Source: Phenylobacterium sp. NIBR 498073 (GTDB lineage Bacteria; Pseudomonadota; Alphaproteobacteria; Caulobacterales; Caulobacteraceae). Taken from it: a stretch of 64,000 nucleotides of DNA. The notes under the pieces were generated by a model. The model saw nothing but the letters and a program-made list of their open reading frames with translations. It made no database searches and was not told where the DNA came from. Both the position numbers and the translations under genes were made by a program. This document shows positions 27,947 to 40,121 of this stretch, one piece after another (position 1 is the stretch's first letter; each line of letters opens with the position of its first letter). The stretch is from assembly GCF_027286305.1 (NCBI RefSeq), contig NZ_CP114599.1:992001-1056000 (forward strand), read 5' to 3'.

Positions 27947-28548
27947 CAGGCGGCTCCTTGAACGCGAGCGGCGAGCGCCGCGTCGATCTCGGCCGCAGTC
28001 ACCTTCTGACCGGTCAGCTTCTCGACCATGGCCTGAGCCGTCTCGCCAGCGATGCCGCGGACGTTGGACATGGCTTGGTCGCGCAGGCCGCGGATGCGGG
28101 CCTCGGCCTCATCCATCTGGGCCTGAAGACGGGAGTCTTCGGCCTTCTGGCTGGCGGCGAGTTCAGCGGCGGCCTTGGCCTTGGCTTCGACGGCGAGGCC
28201 GCGCGCGCGAGCACGGGCTTCGTCGATCTCGGCCTGGGCGGCCTTGGCTTGCGCCTCGGCTTCAGCCTGAACGCTGCGGGCCTGGGTCACCGCGTCGGCG
28301 ATGGTCGCCGCGCGGGTGTCCTGGATCTTGCGGAGCCGCGGAATGAAGACCTTGGCCAGCAGGATGTAGAGGACGGCGAAGATGAGGAAGAGCCAGACGA
28401 TCTGGCCGCCCCAATGTTCGAATTCGAACTGGGGCAGGCCACCTCCGCTCTCGCCGCCGCCATGGGCGGCGACTTCCGTCGTGCCGGCGGGAGCGTGAGC
28501 CCCGTGATCGGCGGCGACGGCCTCGTGGGATGTGGTCTCGGCGGCCAT
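27946..28548 (-). CDS. atpG: ATP synthase F0 subunit b'
   Basis: A 200-residue b' subunit, the second member of the b/b' pair. A variable N-terminal extension rich in His/Ala/Gly (residues 1-40) precedes a membrane helix (GGQIVWLFLIFAVLYILLAKVFIPRLRKI) and a long coiled coil. The membrane segment with PRLRKIQDTR is typical of alphaproteobacterial b'. It is preceded by a large hairpin that separates it from atpE, and overlaps atpF by the TGATG junction. Confidence 0.92.
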   Translation of the reverse strand: MAAETTSHEAVAADHGAHAPAGTTEVAAHGGGESGGGLPQFEFEHWGGQIVWLFLIFAVLYILLAKVFIPRLRKIQDTRAATIADAVTQARSVQAEAEAQAKAAQAEIDEARARARGLAVEAKAKAAAELAASQKAEDSRLQAQMDEAEARIRGLRDQAMSNVRGIAGETAQAMVEKLTGQKVTAAEIDAALAARVQGAA

Positions 28549-28570
28549 AAGGCTTAGACGTCCTTATAAA

Positions 28571-28616
28571 CGCAGGTCAGGGCGCGACGATGACGACGCG
28601 CCCCTCGGGACCTGCG
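28571..28616 (-). promoter_or_regulatory. Intercistronic hairpin between atpE and the b' gene
   Basis: CGCAGGTC (28571-28578) pairs with GACCTGCG (28609-28616), and GGGCGCG (28580-28586) pairs inside with CGCGCCC (28597-28603), a two-part stem in the only sizeable gap of the F0 operon. It follows atpE, the subunit needed in about tenfold excess, so an RNA-stability or attenuation role is likely. Confidence 0.6.
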
Positions 28617-28625
28617 GATCTGGCT

Positions 28626-28850
28626 TTAGGAGAACAGGATGAGCAGGCCGAGCACGAAGGCCAGAATGCCCAGAGCTTCGGTCAGAGCCGCGCCGAGGAT
28701 GAGGTTGGTGAACTGGCCGCCGGCGGCCGACGGGTTGCGCGTGGCGCCCGCCAGGAAGTGGCCGAAGATGGTGCCCACGCCGATGCCGGCGCCGATCATG
28801 CCCAGGGTAGCGAGGCCAGCGCCGATGAACTTAGCGGCTTCAGCGTCCAT
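28626..28850 (-). CDS. atpE: ATP synthase F0 subunit c
   Basis: A 74-residue proteolipid with two membrane helices joined by the polar loop TRNPSA. The proton-binding carboxylate is Glu58 in [10 protein letters not shown]. The N-terminal helix has the Gly repeat GAGIGVG needed for tight c-ring packing. It lies 52 nt after atpB, and a strong hairpin follows it. Confidence 0.96.
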   Translation of the reverse strand: MDAEAAKFIGAGLATLGMIGAGIGVGTIFGHFLAGATRNPSAAGGQFTNLILGAALTEALGILAFVLGLLILFS

Positions 28851-28902
28851 AGTTTTCAGTCCCGTTTGAAAGTTGAAGAGGGTTGTTGAGTGCGACGGCC
28901 GA

Positions 28903-29688
28903 TCAGTGGTGATGGCCGAGGTTGACCACGTCGTTGAGATAGACGCAGGCCAGAACCGCGAAGACGAACGCCTGCAGGAAGGCGACCAGGAACTCCAGCG
29001 CCGTCAGGGCGACGACGCCGCCGAGCGACAGGGCCGCCGCCACATAGGCGAGGGAGGCGACGCCGCCGGTGGCGGCCAGAGCGCCCAGCGAGATGATGAA
29101 GCCGGCGAAGACCTTCATAGCCACGTGGCCGCCCAGCATGTTGCCGAACAGACGCAGGGCGAGGGTCACCGGGCGCAGCAGGAAGGACAGGATCTCGATC
29201 GGGGTGACCAGGATCAGCATGTACCAGGGGATGCCGGACGGGACGAACAGCTTGTACATGTTCGCGCCGTTGCGCAGCACGCCGTAGATGATGACGATCA
29301 GGATGGTCATCACGGCCAGCGAGGCGGTCACCGCCAGCTGCGAAGTCGCCGTGAAGACGAGGAACATGCCCAGCATGTTCATCATCAGAATGAACATGAA
29401 CAGGGTCAGGATGTAGGGGAAGAACTTGCGCCCTTCGTGGCCGATGATCCCGGCGACGAGGTCGTCGATGTAGCTGAACATCCCCTCGCCGATGACCTGC
29501 AACCGGCCCGGCACGACGGCGGCCTTGGCGGTGGTCACCGCGAAGAACAGGACCACCAGAGCGGCCGCCGCCAACATGGCGACAGTCGAATTGGTGATCG
29601 ACATGTCAATCGCGCCGACGCCCGGCAGAGTGAACGAAGGCAGATCCACGACCTTGTGGATCTCGAACTGATGCATCGGGTCGGCCAT
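28903..29688 (-). CDS. atpB: ATP synthase F0 subunit a
   Basis: A 261-residue membrane protein with about six helices. The essential arginine of the proton channel is Arg179 in [14 protein letters not shown]. The N-terminus ([12 protein letters not shown]) is typical of alphaproteobacterial AtpB; an alternative ATG exists four codons in. It lies 16 nt after atpI. Confidence 0.96.
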   Translation of the reverse strand: MADPMHQFEIHKVVDLPSFTLPGVGAIDMSITNSTVAMLAAAALVVLFFAVTTAKAAVVPGRLQVIGEGMFSYIDDLVAGIIGHEGRKFFPYILTLFMFILMMNMLGMFLVFTATSQLAVTASLAVMTILIVIIYGVLRNGANMYKLFVPSGIPWYMLILVTPIEILSFLLRPVTLALRLFGNMLGGHVAMKVFAGFIISLGALAATGGVASLAYVAAALSLGGVVALTALEFLVAFLQAFVFAVLACVYLNDVVNLGHHH

Positions 29689-29704
29689 GCCGCCTCGAAC
29701 TCCC

Positions 29705-30055
29705 TCAATCGTCCTCGTCGTCGGGGGGGAGGTCCTGAACGGGACCCCACTCCCTCGCCGCTTCGGCGGTCATGCGCTGGGCCGAACGAACGGCCATCCA
29801 AATAGAAACGCCGAAGCCCACGAGGACTCCGATGATCATCCCCCAAGGCGCCGTCTTCAGAACGACGTCCGCCCCGGCTCCGAAGCCCAGTCCCACAAAG
29901 ACCCCGCCTATCAGCACGCCCATGAGGCGATAGCCGTAGCCGGCGGCCTTGGAACCGTAGTCGCGCGGCGTCTGGGTCGTGCGCTCTTCAAGCGCAGCGG
30001 CCCTTTCGTCGAGGCGCCTGATCGCCTCGTCGCGCGAATTGTCCGGATGCGGCAT
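29705..30055 (-). CDS. atpI: ATP synthase protein I (AtpI-like)
   Basis: A 116-residue protein with a charged N-terminal helix (DEAIRRLDERAAALEERTTQ) and two membrane helices (GYRLMGVLIGGVFVGLGFGAGADVV and GMIIGVLVGFGVSIWMAV), the two-helix pattern of AtpI/AtpQ-type proteins that assist c-ring assembly or Mg uptake. The C-terminus is acidic (DLPPDDEDD). The ATG at 30055 with AAAGG upstream is preferred over a TTG 18 codons earlier. It is the first gene of the F0 operon. Confidence 0.85.
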   Translation of the reverse strand: MPHPDNSRDEAIRRLDERAAALEERTTQTPRDYGSKAAGYGYRLMGVLIGGVFVGLGFGAGADVVLKTAPWGMIIGVLVGFGVSIWMAVRSAQRMTAEAAREWGPVQDLPPDDEDD

Positions 30056-30120
30056 GCGTCGAGCGGCCTTTTGGAACCACGACGTCGCCCGCCGCGGCCG
30101 GGGCTTCAAGTCGCGCGGAA

Positions 30121-30147
30121 CCTATAGGCGCGGGTGCGGTGCGTCAA
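30121..30147 (-). promoter_or_regulatory. Candidate promoter of the F0 operon
   Basis: On the minus strand, TTGACG (30147-30142) and TATAGG (30126-30121) are separated by 15 nt in the 227-nt gap between smc and atpI. This puts the start of transcription about 60 nt before the atpI ATG. Confidence 0.45.
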
Positions 30148-30282
30148 GGCTGGGGTTGTGTGATTTAGCGCATTGTAATTGCTGAGAAAAATGACGTCGC
30201 GACAACTCGTCCACCGCCCGCGGGGCCAGACCGCCGGGGGCGAAGGTTAGGAACGGCGCAGATTCCCTTGCGGAACCTCGAC

Positions 30283-33200
30283 TTATTGCGCCGCCATGGC
30301 TTCGGCCTGGCGCAGGTCGACCGAGACCAGCTGCGAGACGCCGCGTTCGGCCATGGTCACCCCGAACAGGCGGTCCATGCGGGCCATGGTCACCGGATTG
30401 TGGGTGATGGTGATGAACCGGGTCTCGGTGCGGCGGCGCATCTCGTCGAGCAGGTTGCAGTAGCGGTCGACATTGGCGTCGTCGAGCGGGGCGTCGACTT
30501 CGTCCAGCACGCAGATCGGGGCCGGCTGGGCCAGGAACACCCCGAAGATCAAGGCGCAGGCGGTCAGCGCCTGCTCGCCGCCGCTCATCAGGCTCATGGT
30601 CGAGAGCCGCTTGCCGGGCGGGCAGGCGTAGATTTCGAGGCCGGCCTCCAGCGGGTCGTCGGATTCGACCAGCCGCAGTTCGGCCTGGCCGCCCTGGAAC
30701 AGGGCCTGGAAGAGCGCCTTGAAGTGCTCGTTGATCACTTCGAAGGCGGCCAGCAGACGCTCGCGACCCTCGCCGTTCAGTTCATCGATGCCCTGGCGCA
30801 GACGGGCGATGGCGCCCGTCAGGTCGGTGCGCTCGCTCATCATGGTCTCGAGGCGGGCGGCGTGCTCGCCGGCCTCTTCCTCGGCGCGCAGGTTCACCGC
30901 CCCGATCGAATCGCGCTGGCGCTCCAGGGCGTAGAGGTGGGCCTCCATGCCGCCGGCGTCGGTCGGGATGGCGACCGCCTCTTCGGCCAGCTGGCGGCCG
31001 AGCTGCTCGGGCTCGATGCGGGCGGTCTCGCGGATCTGGCTGGTGATCTCGGTCAGGCGTTCGATCGCCGCTTCCAGCTTGGCGGCGAGCGAGGCGCGGA
31101 GCTCGCGGGCCTCGCCGGCGGCGCCCTGGGCGGCGCGCAGGGCGCGGTCGGCCTCGGTGCGGGCGGCCTCGGCCTGGGCCAGCGCGTCCGAGGACTGGGC
31201 GCGGCGGGCCTCGGCGGCGGCGAGCTCGTCCAGCAGCTTGCCGAGCCGCTCCTGGTGCGAGGCCGGGGCCTCGAGCGCCTGGTCGAGATTGGCCTGCACC
31301 TTGGCGCGGCCCTCGGCCAGGTCGTCCAGGCGGCGGGCGGCGGTCGCGCCGCGCCGGGTCCAGTCGTCGCTGTCGCGCTTGAGGTTCTCGTGCCGACGGG
31401 CGCGGCCGTCGCGCTCGCGCACTTCCAGTTCGAGGGCCGAGCGGGCGGCGGACGCGGCCTCCCGGGCCGGACCGGCGGCGGCGCGGGCGGCGGCCAGCCG
31501 CTCGACGAGGTCGCCGGCCTCGCCCTGGCTGGAGGTCTCGGCGACGGCGGTGGCCAGGATCTGCTCGGCGTCGGCCAGTTCGGCCTCGAAGCGGCCGATC
31601 ATGTCGTCCAGCGACTGGGCCTGCGCCTCGCGGCGGGTCGCCTCGCGGTCGAGCTTTTCCAGATTGCCGCGGGCGATGGAGACCTTCTGCTCGGCCGCCG
31701 GCGGTTCGCGGCGGGCGTTGCGGACGGCGTCCTCGGCGGCGCGGACCTTGGCGGAGGCGGCGGCCAGGGCTTCCTTGGCGGTCGCCGCGCGCGGCGAGAC
31801 GGCCTCGATCTCGGTCTCGACCTCGGCCAGCCGGGTCTTCTGCTCCATGCGGATGGCGGCGGGCTTGGGGGCGTCGGCGCGGGCGACGAAGCCGTCCCAG
31901 CGCCAGAGGTCGCCTTCCTTGGAGACCAGCCGCGCGCCCGGGGGCAGCGCGGCCTGCAGGCGGTCGCCGTCCTCGCGGGGGACCACGGCGATGTGCGCCA
32001 GGCGGGCGGCCAATGCGTCGGGGGCTTTCACCTTCGGGGCCAGCGGCTCGACGCCGGGCGGCCAGGCGGCGGACGAGGCCTCGCCGCCGCCCCAGAAGGC
32101 CGGAGCCTTGGGGTCGAGGGCGGCGTCCAGGTCATCGCCGAGCGCGGCGGCGACCGCGCGTTCATAGCCGCGGGCCGGAACCACGGAGTCGAGGGCCGGG
32201 GCGAAGCCGGCGCGGCGCTGCTGGGCGACGATCTGGGCCAGCGCGCGGGCCTCGGCGGTCAGTCTGCCGAGGTGCTCGTCCTGCTTGCGGGCGGCCTCGC
32301 GCGCTTCGGCCTCGGCGGCGGCGGCCTTGCCGCGGTCCTCCTCGGCGGTCTCCAGCGCGGCGCGGACGGCGATCAGCGCGGCCTGGGCGCGCTCGAGCTC
32401 GGCGCGGGCCTCCTCGATCTGCGGAGTGACGGCGGGGCCGAGCTGGGCGCGCTCGCTCTTGGCCTGGTCGAGGGCGCGGCGGGTGCGCAGGACGCGATTG
32501 TTGGCCTCGTCGACGCGGGCGGCGCCGGCGCGGCGGCGGGCCTCGTCGGCGGCGGCCAGGGCGGCGAGCTCCTCGACCGCCTTGTCGGCGGCGATGCGGG
32601 CCTCCTCGGCGGCGCGGGCGGCCTCTTCGAGTTCGGGCACGCGCTCGGGGGCGGCGGCGATGGCGGCCTCCAGCGCCTCCAGGTCCTCGGCCATGCGGGC
32701 CAGGGCGGCCTGGGCGTCGTGGGCGATCTGTGTCTCGCGGGCGCGGTCCCCGTCGATGCGGGTCAGGTCGCCGGTCAGGCGCTCGACCTCGGCGGCCAGG
32801 GCCTCGCCCTCGCGCTCCAGGCGGTCCTTGTCGATGGCCAGGCGATGCAGGATCGCCGCGGCGATGGTCTCGGCCTCGCGCAGCGGCTTGATCGCCTCCT
32901 CGGCCTGGGCGGCGCGGGTGGTGGCGCTCGCCGCCTCCCTGGTGTTGGCCTCGACCGCGGCGACCGCGGCGGCGGCTTCCTCGCGCAGGCGCACGGCGGC
33001 GTCGCGGGCCTCGGACCAGCGGGCGAAGAGGACGGCGCCCTGCAGGGCGCGGATCTCGGCCGACAGCTTCTTGTAGCGCTCGGCCTGACGGGCTTCGCGG
33101 CGTAGGCGGTTGAGCGCCGTCTCCAGCTCGCGCGAGACGTCGTCGAGGCGGGCGAGGTTGGTCTCGGCGGCGCGCAGCCGAAGCTCGGCCTCATGGCGAC

Positions 33201-33726
33201 GCGAATGCAGGCCGGAGACGCCAGCGGCCTCTTCCAGGATCAGCCGGCGGTTCTGCGGCTTGGCGGCGATCAGTTCGGAAATCTGGCCCTGGCGCACCAG
33301 GGCCGGGGAGTTCGAGCCGGTCGAGGCGTCGGCGAACAGCAGCTGGACGTCGCGGGCGCGCACCTCGCGGCCGTTGATCTTGTAGGTCGAGCCGGCGCCC
33401 TTATCGATCCGCCGCACGACCTCCAGCACCGGGGCGTCGTTGAACGCCGGCGGAGCGCGGCGGTCGGAATTGTCGATGGTCAGGACGACTTCGGCGTGGT
33501 TGCGCGAGGCGCGATTGCCCGAGCCGGCGAAGATCACGTCGTCCATGCCGCCGGCGCGCATCGCCTTGGCGGAATTGGCCCCCATCACCCAGCGCAGGGC
33601 TTCCAGCAGGTTCGACTTGCCGCAGCCGTTCGGTCCGACGATGCCCGTGACTCCGGGCTCGATCCGAAACTCGGTCGGATCGACGAAGGACTTGAAGCCG
33701 GAGAGTCGGAGCCTCTGGAAGTGCAC
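30283..33726 (-). CDS. smc: Chromosome segregation ATPase SMC
   Basis: A 1147-residue SMC with a GTG start. The Walker A motif is GPNGCGKS (31-38). Two long Ala/Glu/Arg coiled coils flank a hinge at about residues 500-640. The C-terminal head has the [11 protein letters not shown] signature and the Walker [18 protein letters not shown]. Length matches bacterial SMC. It works with ScpA and ScpB, not present here. It is preceded by the two dsbA-like genes (16 nt away) and followed by the atp promoter region. Large plus-strand frames inside it are antisense shadows of the Ala/Glu-rich coils. Confidence 0.97.
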   Translation of the reverse strand: MHFQRLRLSGFKSFVDPTEFRIEPGVTGIVGPNGCGKSNLLEALRWVMGANSAKAMRAGGMDDVIFAGSGNRASRNHAEVVLTIDNSDRRAPPAFNDAPVLEVVRRIDKGAGSTYKINGREVRARDVQLLFADASTGSNSPALVRQGQISELIAAKPQNRRLILEEAAGVSGLHSRRHEAELRLRAAETNLARLDDVSRELETALNRLRREARQAERYKKLSAEIRALQGAVLFARWSEARDAAVRLREEAAAAVAAVEANTREAASATTRAAQAEEAIKPLREAETIAAAILHRLAIDKDRLEREGEALAAEVERLTGDLTRIDGDRARETQIAHDAQAALARMAEDLEALEAAIAAAPERVPELEEAARAAEEARIAADKAVEELAALAAADEARRRAGAARVDEANNRVLRTRRALDQAKSERAQLGPAVTPQIEEARAELERAQAALIAVRAALETAEEDRGKAAAAEAEAREAARKQDEHLGRLTAEARALAQIVAQQRRAGFAPALDSVVPARGYERAVAAALGDDLDAALDPKAPAFWGGGEASSAAWPPGVEPLAPKVKAPDALAARLAHIAVVPREDGDRLQAALPPGARLVSKEGDLWRWDGFVARADAPKPAAIRMEQKTRLAEVETEIEAVSPRAATAKEALAAASAKVRAAEDAVRNARREPPAAEQKVSIARGNLEKLDREATRREAQAQSLDDMIGRFEAELADAEQILATAVAETSSQGEAGDLVERLAAARAAAGPAREAASAARSALELEVRERDGRARRHENLKRDSDDWTRRGATAARRLDDLAEGRAKVQANLDQALEAPASHQERLGKLLDELAAAEARRAQSSDALAQAEAARTEADRALRAAQGAAGEARELRASLAAKLEAAIERLTEITSQIRETARIEPEQLGRQLAEEAVAIPTDAGGMEAHLYALERQRDSIGAVNLRAEEEAGEHAARLETMMSERTDLTGAIARLRQGIDELNGEGRERLLAAFEVINEHFKALFQALFQGGQAELRLVESDDPLEAGLEIYACPPGKRLSTMSLMSGGEQALTACALIFGVFLAQPAPICVLDEVDAPLDDANVDRYCNLLDEMRRRTETRFITITHNPVTMARMDRLFGVTMAERGVSQLVSVDLRQAEAMAAQ

Positions 33727-33742
33727 GGGCCGGGGGCGCCTC

Positions 33743-34354
33743 CTACCGCTTGGAGGCCGCGGCGACCGCGGCGTCGAGTTCGTCGGCGGTCATCTCGCCT
33801 TCCTTCACCTTCACGCCGTTGAACACGAAGGTGGGGGTGCCGGCGATCTCGCCCTGCTTGGCGTTGCGCGAGACGCGGGCGTTGAGGGCTTGAAGCGCAG
33901 CCTCGTCGGAAAGGCAGGCTTCGAACTGGGCTTCGCTGAGGCCGCCGGCCTGCGCCGCGGCGACCAGCACCGCACGGGCGTCGCCGGTCTTGACCATCTC
34001 GTCATGGCCGCGGAACACCGCATCGACGACAGTGAAGTACTTGTCCTTGCCGGCGCAGCGGGCGGTCATATAGCCGGCGGCGGCGACCTGGGCCGGCGGC
34101 GTCAGGATCTCGCGCAGGGTGTAATGGACCTTGCCGGTGTCGATGTACTTCTTCTTGAAGGCCGGAAAGACCTCGTTGTTGAACACCGCGCAGTGGGTGC
34201 AGCTGAGCGAGGCGTACTCGACCAGCTTCACCTTGGCCTTGGGATTACCCAGCGACATGTCGTCGGGCAGCGGCGGGGCGGCCAGGGCCGAACCGGCGCA
34301 GAGCGCGACCGCCCCGAGGACGGCGACGGCGATGCGACGGTTCGGCTGGCGCAT
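33743..34354 (-). CDS. DsbA-like thiol-disulfide oxidoreductase, periplasmic
   Basis: A 203-residue protein with a signal peptide ending ALAA (about residue 26) and a thioredoxin-fold domain. The active site is Cys52-Thr-His-Cys55, and the cis-Pro loop is GTPTFVFNG. Two further cysteines lie in the helical insertion (ARCAGKD and EACLSD). The order of motifs matches DSBA_2/thioredoxin_4-type proteins. It is a tandem paralogue of the upstream lipoprotein version, 3 nt apart, sharing [10 protein letters not shown] and [14 protein letters not shown]. It probably introduces or isomerises disulfides in exported proteins. Confidence 0.92.
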   Translation of the reverse strand: MRQPNRRIAVAVLGAVALCAGSALAAPPLPDDMSLGNPKAKVKLVEYASLSCTHCAVFNNEVFPAFKKKYIDTGKVHYTLREILTPPAQVAAAGYMTARCAGKDKYFTVVDAVFRGHDEMVKTGDARAVLVAAAQAGGLSEAQFEACLSDEAALQALNARVSRNAKQGEIAGTPTFVFNGVKVKEGEMTADELDAAVAAASKR

Positions 34355-34357
34355 GGC

Positions 34358-34975
34358 TTACTTCGAGGCCTCGGCGACGGCCGCGTCGAGCTCGGCCATG
34401 GTCATCTCGCCTTCCTTGAGCTTCTTGCCGTTGATCATGAACGACGGGGTCGCGGTGATCTTGTCGACCTTCACGGCCTTTTCGACGCGCTCGTTCAGGG
34501 CCTTCAGCGCCGCTTCGTCGGTGATGCAGGCGTTGAACTTCTCTTCGGTCATGCCGGCCGACTGGGCGGTGCGCAGCAGGATCCCGCGCATGTCGCCGGT
34601 GGTGAACATCTCCTGCTGGGCATGGAAGATGGCGTCGGTGACCTGGAAGTACTTGTCCTTGCCGGCGCAGCGCGCGGTCAGGAAGCCGGCGGCGGCCACC
34701 TCGTTCGGCGGGGTCAGGAATTCCTTGAAGGTGTAATGCACCTTGCCGGTGTCGATGTACTTCTTCTTGAACTCGGGGAAGACCTCGTTGTTGAACTTGC
34801 CGCAGTGGCTGCAGGTCAGCGAGGCGTACTCCACCAGCTTCACCTTGGCGTTGGGATCGCCCAGGGTCATGTCGGCGGTGTCGACGGACCCGGCGCCGCC
34901 GCTCTTGGAGCAGCCGGCCAGGGCGAGCGCGCCCAGGGCCGCGACGACGAGAAGGCGACGGTTGAAGTTCGGCAT
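34358..34975 (-). CDS. DsbA-like thiol-disulfide oxidoreductase, lipoprotein
   Basis: A 205-residue tandem paralogue of the downstream gene. A lipobox (LALAGC, Cys22) replaces the cleaved signal, so this copy is predicted to be membrane-anchored. The active site is Cys55-Ser-His-Cys58, and the cis-Pro loop is ATPSFMING. The helical domain again has ARCAGKD and NACITD cysteines. The ATG at 34975 with AGAGGTG upstream is chosen over a GTG two codons earlier. It lies in a dciA-dsb-dsb-smc run on one strand. Confidence 0.92.
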   Translation of the reverse strand: MPNFNRRLLVVAALGALALAGCSKSGGAGSVDTADMTLGDPNAKVKLVEYASLTCSHCGKFNNEVFPEFKKKYIDTGKVHYTFKEFLTPPNEVAAAGFLTARCAGKDKYFQVTDAIFHAQQEMFTTGDMRGILLRTAQSAGMTEEKFNACITDEAALKALNERVEKAVKVDKITATPSFMINGKKLKEGEMTMAELDAAVAEASK

Positions 34976-35061
34976 TTGCACCTCTGCGGAATTCCGAATG
35001 AAAGATTAAAGCGCGATTCCCGGCCCGTGGAACGTGGGCGCCGGGGCGAAGTCAACCAGGC

Positions 35062-35604
35062 TCAGCCGGCTCCCCGCCGCATAACGCCCCGACCGAGCCT
35101 CAGCAATGCGGCTTTCAGGGGGCCGTCGGGCGCGTGTTCGAGTCCGCGGGCCAGTTCGGCCTCCTGGGCGGCGTCCAGCGGCGCGGCGCGCCGGCGGGCG
35201 GGTTTGGTCTCGGCCCCGGCCGTGCGCAGCGGCCCCTGGACGATACGCAGCTTGTTCACCGCGCCCTCGCCGAGGAACAGGTTCACCCGTGAGACGATCT
35301 CATGCGCCTGGTGCTGGATCAGGGCGGCCGAGGCGCCGGCGACGCGGATCTCCAGCGCGCCGGGGCCGCCGCCGCGCGGCTTGGTCAGCTTCACCGGCTC
35401 GGTGCGCTTGGCCAGCTCGACGCCGACGATCTCGCGCCAGCGCGCCTGCAGCGCGCCGGGCCCCTGTCCGTACTTGGCGTCCAGTTCCCTGAGCAGCTTG
35501 GACAGCCCCCGCCCGGCCACCGGCGGCGGCCGGTGCTGGGGCCGCGTGCGCTTGCGCGCGAGGATCTCGGCGGCTTCGGCGGGAGTGGGCAGGGGGCGAG
35601 GCAT
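35062..35604 (-). CDS. dciA: DciA-family (DUF721) helicase-loading protein
   Basis: A 180-residue protein. The DUF721 core covers about residues 30-125: LSKLLRELDAKYGQG...LQARWREIVGVELAKRTEPVKL, then LEIRVAGASAALIQHQAHEIVSRVNLFLG and LRIVQGP. DciA is the ancestral bacterial loader of the DnaB replicative helicase in species lacking DnaC/DnaI. N- and C-terminal tails are basic and proline-rich. It is divergent from mutY across 59 nt. Note that the symbol rests on the DUF721 fold alone. Confidence 0.85.
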   Translation of the reverse strand: MPRPLPTPAEAAEILARKRTRPQHRPPPVAGRGLSKLLRELDAKYGQGPGALQARWREIVGVELAKRTEPVKLTKPRGGGPGALEIRVAGASAALIQHQAHEIVSRVNLFLGEGAVNKLRIVQGPLRTAGAETKPARRRAAPLDAAQEAELARGLEHAPDGPLKAALLRLGRGVMRRGAG

Positions 35605-35663
35605 CGGCCGCCACCTTACAACAAGGCTCCCGCCCGAGGCGAGGATCGGGTAGCTGAGACCTG

Positions 35664-36710
35664 GTGACGCCCGAGATGCTCCGCGACCGCCTGCTGGCCT
35701 GGTACGACGCCAACGCCCGCGACCTGCCCTGGCGGGTGGGGCCGGCCGACCATGCGCTGGGCGAGCGCGCCGATCCCTACCGCGTATGGCTGTCGGAAGT
35801 GATGCTCCAGCAGACGACGGTGCCGCACGCCGCGCCCTATTTCCTCAAGTTCACCCGGCGCTGGCCGACGGTCAGCGACCTGGCGGGCGAGGACGACGGC
35901 GAGGTGATGGCCGCCTGGGCGGGGCTCGGCTACTACGCCCGGGCCCGCAACCTGCTGGCCTGCGCCCGGGCCGTCGCGCGCGACCACGGCGGGGTGTTTC
36001 CCGATACCGAAGAAGGTCTGCGCGCCTTGCCGGGGCTTGGGCCGTACACCGCCGCGGCGGTCGGGGCGATCGCCTTCGACCGGCCGACCAATGTGGTCGA
36101 CGGGAATGTCGAGCGGGTGATGTCGCGGCTGTTCGCGGTTGAGACGCCGCTGCCCGACGGCAAGGCCGAGCTGAAGGCGTTGGCCGGGGGGCTGGTGCGC
36201 GATCATCGTCCCGGGGACTGGGCGCAGGCGCTGATGGACCTGGGGGCCACGATCTGCCGGCCCAAGGCGCCGCTGTGCGATCGCTGCCCGCTCAGCGCGG
36301 CTTGCGCGGGCCTGGCCGGCGGCGAGCCGGAGACCTATCCGCGCAAGACGCCCAAGGCCGCGCGGCCGCATCGCAACGGCGTCGCCTACATCCTGACGCG
36401 CGGCCACGAGGTGGCGCTGGTGCGCCGCCCGCCCAAGGGGCTGCTGGGCGGCATGCTGGCCTTGCCGACCAGCGACTGGCGCGCGAGCGTCTGGAGCGAT
36501 GCGGAGGCCGCCGCGTCCGCGCCGGCGCCGGCCGACTGGCGGGCCGCGGGCGAGGTCGAGCACGTTTTCACCCACTTCAGCCTCACCTTGCGGCTGCTGC
36601 GGGCCGAAGGCGACGCCGAGGGGCTGATCTGGACGCCGAGGGCCGGGCTCGACGCCCTGCCGAGCGTGTTCCTCAAGGCCGCGCGGGCGGGGTTGAGCAA
36701 TCTGCTCTAG
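35664..36710 (+). CDS. mutY: A/G-specific adenine glycosylase
   Basis: A 348-residue HhH-GPD glycosylase that removes adenine opposite 8-oxoguanine. The catalytic Glu lies in VMLQQTTV (LSEVMLQQT), the HhH is LPGLGPYTAAAVGAIAF, and the [4Fe-4S] loop is CRPKAPLCDRCPLSAAC with C-x6-C-x2-C-x5-C spacing. The C-terminal NUDIX-like domain recognises 8-oxoG. GTG start. It is divergent from dciA and converges on the GrpB-family gene with a few shared bases. Confidence 0.95.
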   Translation: MTPEMLRDRLLAWYDANARDLPWRVGPADHALGERADPYRVWLSEVMLQQTTVPHAAPYFLKFTRRWPTVSDLAGEDDGEVMAAWAGLGYYARARNLLACARAVARDHGGVFPDTEEGLRALPGLGPYTAAAVGAIAFDRPTNVVDGNVERVMSRLFAVETPLPDGKAELKALAGGLVRDHRPGDWAQALMDLGATICRPKAPLCDRCPLSAACAGLAGGEPETYPRKTPKAARPHRNGVAYILTRGHEVALVRRPPKGLLGGMLALPTSDWRASVWSDAEAAASAPAPADWRAAGEVEHVFTHFSLTLRLLRAEGDAEGLIWTPRAGLDALPSVFLKAARAGLSNLL

Positions 36711-37216
36711 GCCAGGGCGGCGAGAATGAACTCGGACTTGCCGGCGGTGTAGGCGGCGCGGTCGGTGGGATGCTCGGCGACCAGCCGGGACTTCAGCTGC
36801 TCGTAGGCCGAGCGCAGACCGGCGTCGGCGCGAAGCATGTCGCGAAACCGCAGCGTGGCGACCCACTCGGCGCCTCCGTGCACGACGAAGTGGGCCAGAT
36901 GGGTGCGCGCCGCGCCCTTGCCGAAGATCCGGTGGCCGTCGACGCCGCCGTTTCCGGAGTCGTCGTAGCCCAGCGCGAGCATGGCCGGCGCATGGCGGTC
37001 GGCGACGGAGAGGTCCGCCACGCCGACCAGCAGATCGATGATCGGCTTGGCGCAGAGCCCTGGCACCGACGTGCTGCCATAGTGTTCGATGGCCAGGACG
37101 TCAGGGCCGGCGGCGGCGCGGATGCGGGCGGCCTCCTCTTCGAAAGCCCGCCCCCATAGCGGGTTCGGCGCGGCCAGCCGGTTGGCGGTCCGCTCAAGTC
37201 CCAGGCCGTACGGCAT
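36707..37216 (-). CDS. GrpB-family (UPF0157) nucleotidyltransferase-fold protein
   Basis: A 169-residue protein with EHYGSTSVPGLCAKPIIDLLVGV (43-65), the GS...DLLV active-site strand of the GrpB family, and a C-terminal helical part (YEQLKSRLVAEHPTDRAAYTAGKSEFI). GrpB proteins resemble nucleotidyltransferases such as CoaE fusions or kanamycin NTases, but no substrate is established. It starts only 3 nt after ccrM and so may be co-expressed with it. Confidence 0.88.
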   Translation of the reverse strand: MPYGLGLERTANRLAAPNPLWGRAFEEEAARIRAAAGPDVLAIEHYGSTSVPGLCAKPIIDLLVGVADLSVADRHAPAMLALGYDDSGNGGVDGHRIFGKGAARTHLAHFVVHGGAEWVATLRFRDMLRADAGLRSAYEQLKSRLVAEHPTDRAAYTAGKSEFILAALA

Positions 37217-37219
37217 GCC

Positions 37220-39443
<2,224 letters not shown>

Positions 39444-39493
39444 GTCCCCGCGATCGGTCCGCGGGGCCGGGGCGTCAATCTTGATTCAATGGA

Positions 39494-40120
39494 TCAATCG
39501 ACGACGTCGACGATCTCGCCGCGCTCGATCAGGGCCAGGCGGATCGGCTCCCAGCCTCGGCGGTGGATCGGGCAGGGGCCGAGGGTCCGCAGCGCCTCGA
39601 CATGGACCTGGGCGTGGTAGCCCTTGTGGCCGGCGAAGCCGTAGCCGGGATAGAGGCCGTCCATCTCGACCATCAGCCGGTCGCGGGCGGTCTTGGCCAG
39701 GATCGAGGCCGCGGCGATCGAGGCGCTGATCGAGTCGCCCTTGACCACGGTCTTGATTTCGCAGGGCAATTTGAACTTGTAGTTGCCGTCCACCAGGGCG
39801 AAGGCCGGGGCGATGGCCAGCGCCTCGACGGCGCGGCGCATGGCCAGGCCGGTGGCGTGCAGGATGTTCAGCTCGTCGATCTCGTCGACGCTGGCGAAGC
39901 CGACGCCCCAGGCCAGCGCGCTCTGCTTGATCTCCAGCTCCAGGGCGTCGCGGGCCTTGGCGCTGAGCTTCTTCGAGTCGTTGAGGCCGGCGGGCACGCG
40001 GTCCGGATCGAGGATCACCGCGCCGGCGCTGACCGGTCCGGCCCAGGGGCCGCGGCCGGCCTCGTCCACCCCGCAGACGGGGCCCGTCGGACAGGCCAGT
40101 TCGAGCATCATGTCGGGCAT
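39494..40120 (-). CDS. rnhB: Ribonuclease HII
   Basis: A 208-residue RNase HII that removes ribonucleotides from DNA. The active-site Asp19-Glu20 lie in [14 protein letters not shown], Asp111 in ALVDGNYKF, and the [13 protein letters not shown] helix [11 protein letters not shown] is present. Together with rnhA at 16 kb the window encodes both RNase H classes. One base separates it from the tag stop codon, so they are probably co-transcribed. Confidence 0.95.
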   Translation of the reverse strand: MPDMMLELACPTGPVCGVDEAGRGPWAGPVSAGAVILDPDRVPAGLNDSKKLSAKARDALELEIKQSALAWGVGFASVDEIDELNILHATGLAMRRAVEALAIAPAFALVDGNYKFKLPCEIKTVVKGDSISASIAAASILAKTARDRLMVEMDGLYPGYGFAGHKGYHAQVHVEALRTLGPCPIHRRGWEPIRLALIERGEIVDVVD

Positions 40121-40121
40121 A

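Noticed and set aside
30268..33105. 945-codon plus-strand open frame opposite smc
   Set aside because: It is antisense to the Ala/Glu-rich coiled coils of SMC; its Gly/Ala/Arg composition is what the reverse complement of such codons gives, and it has no recognisable domain.
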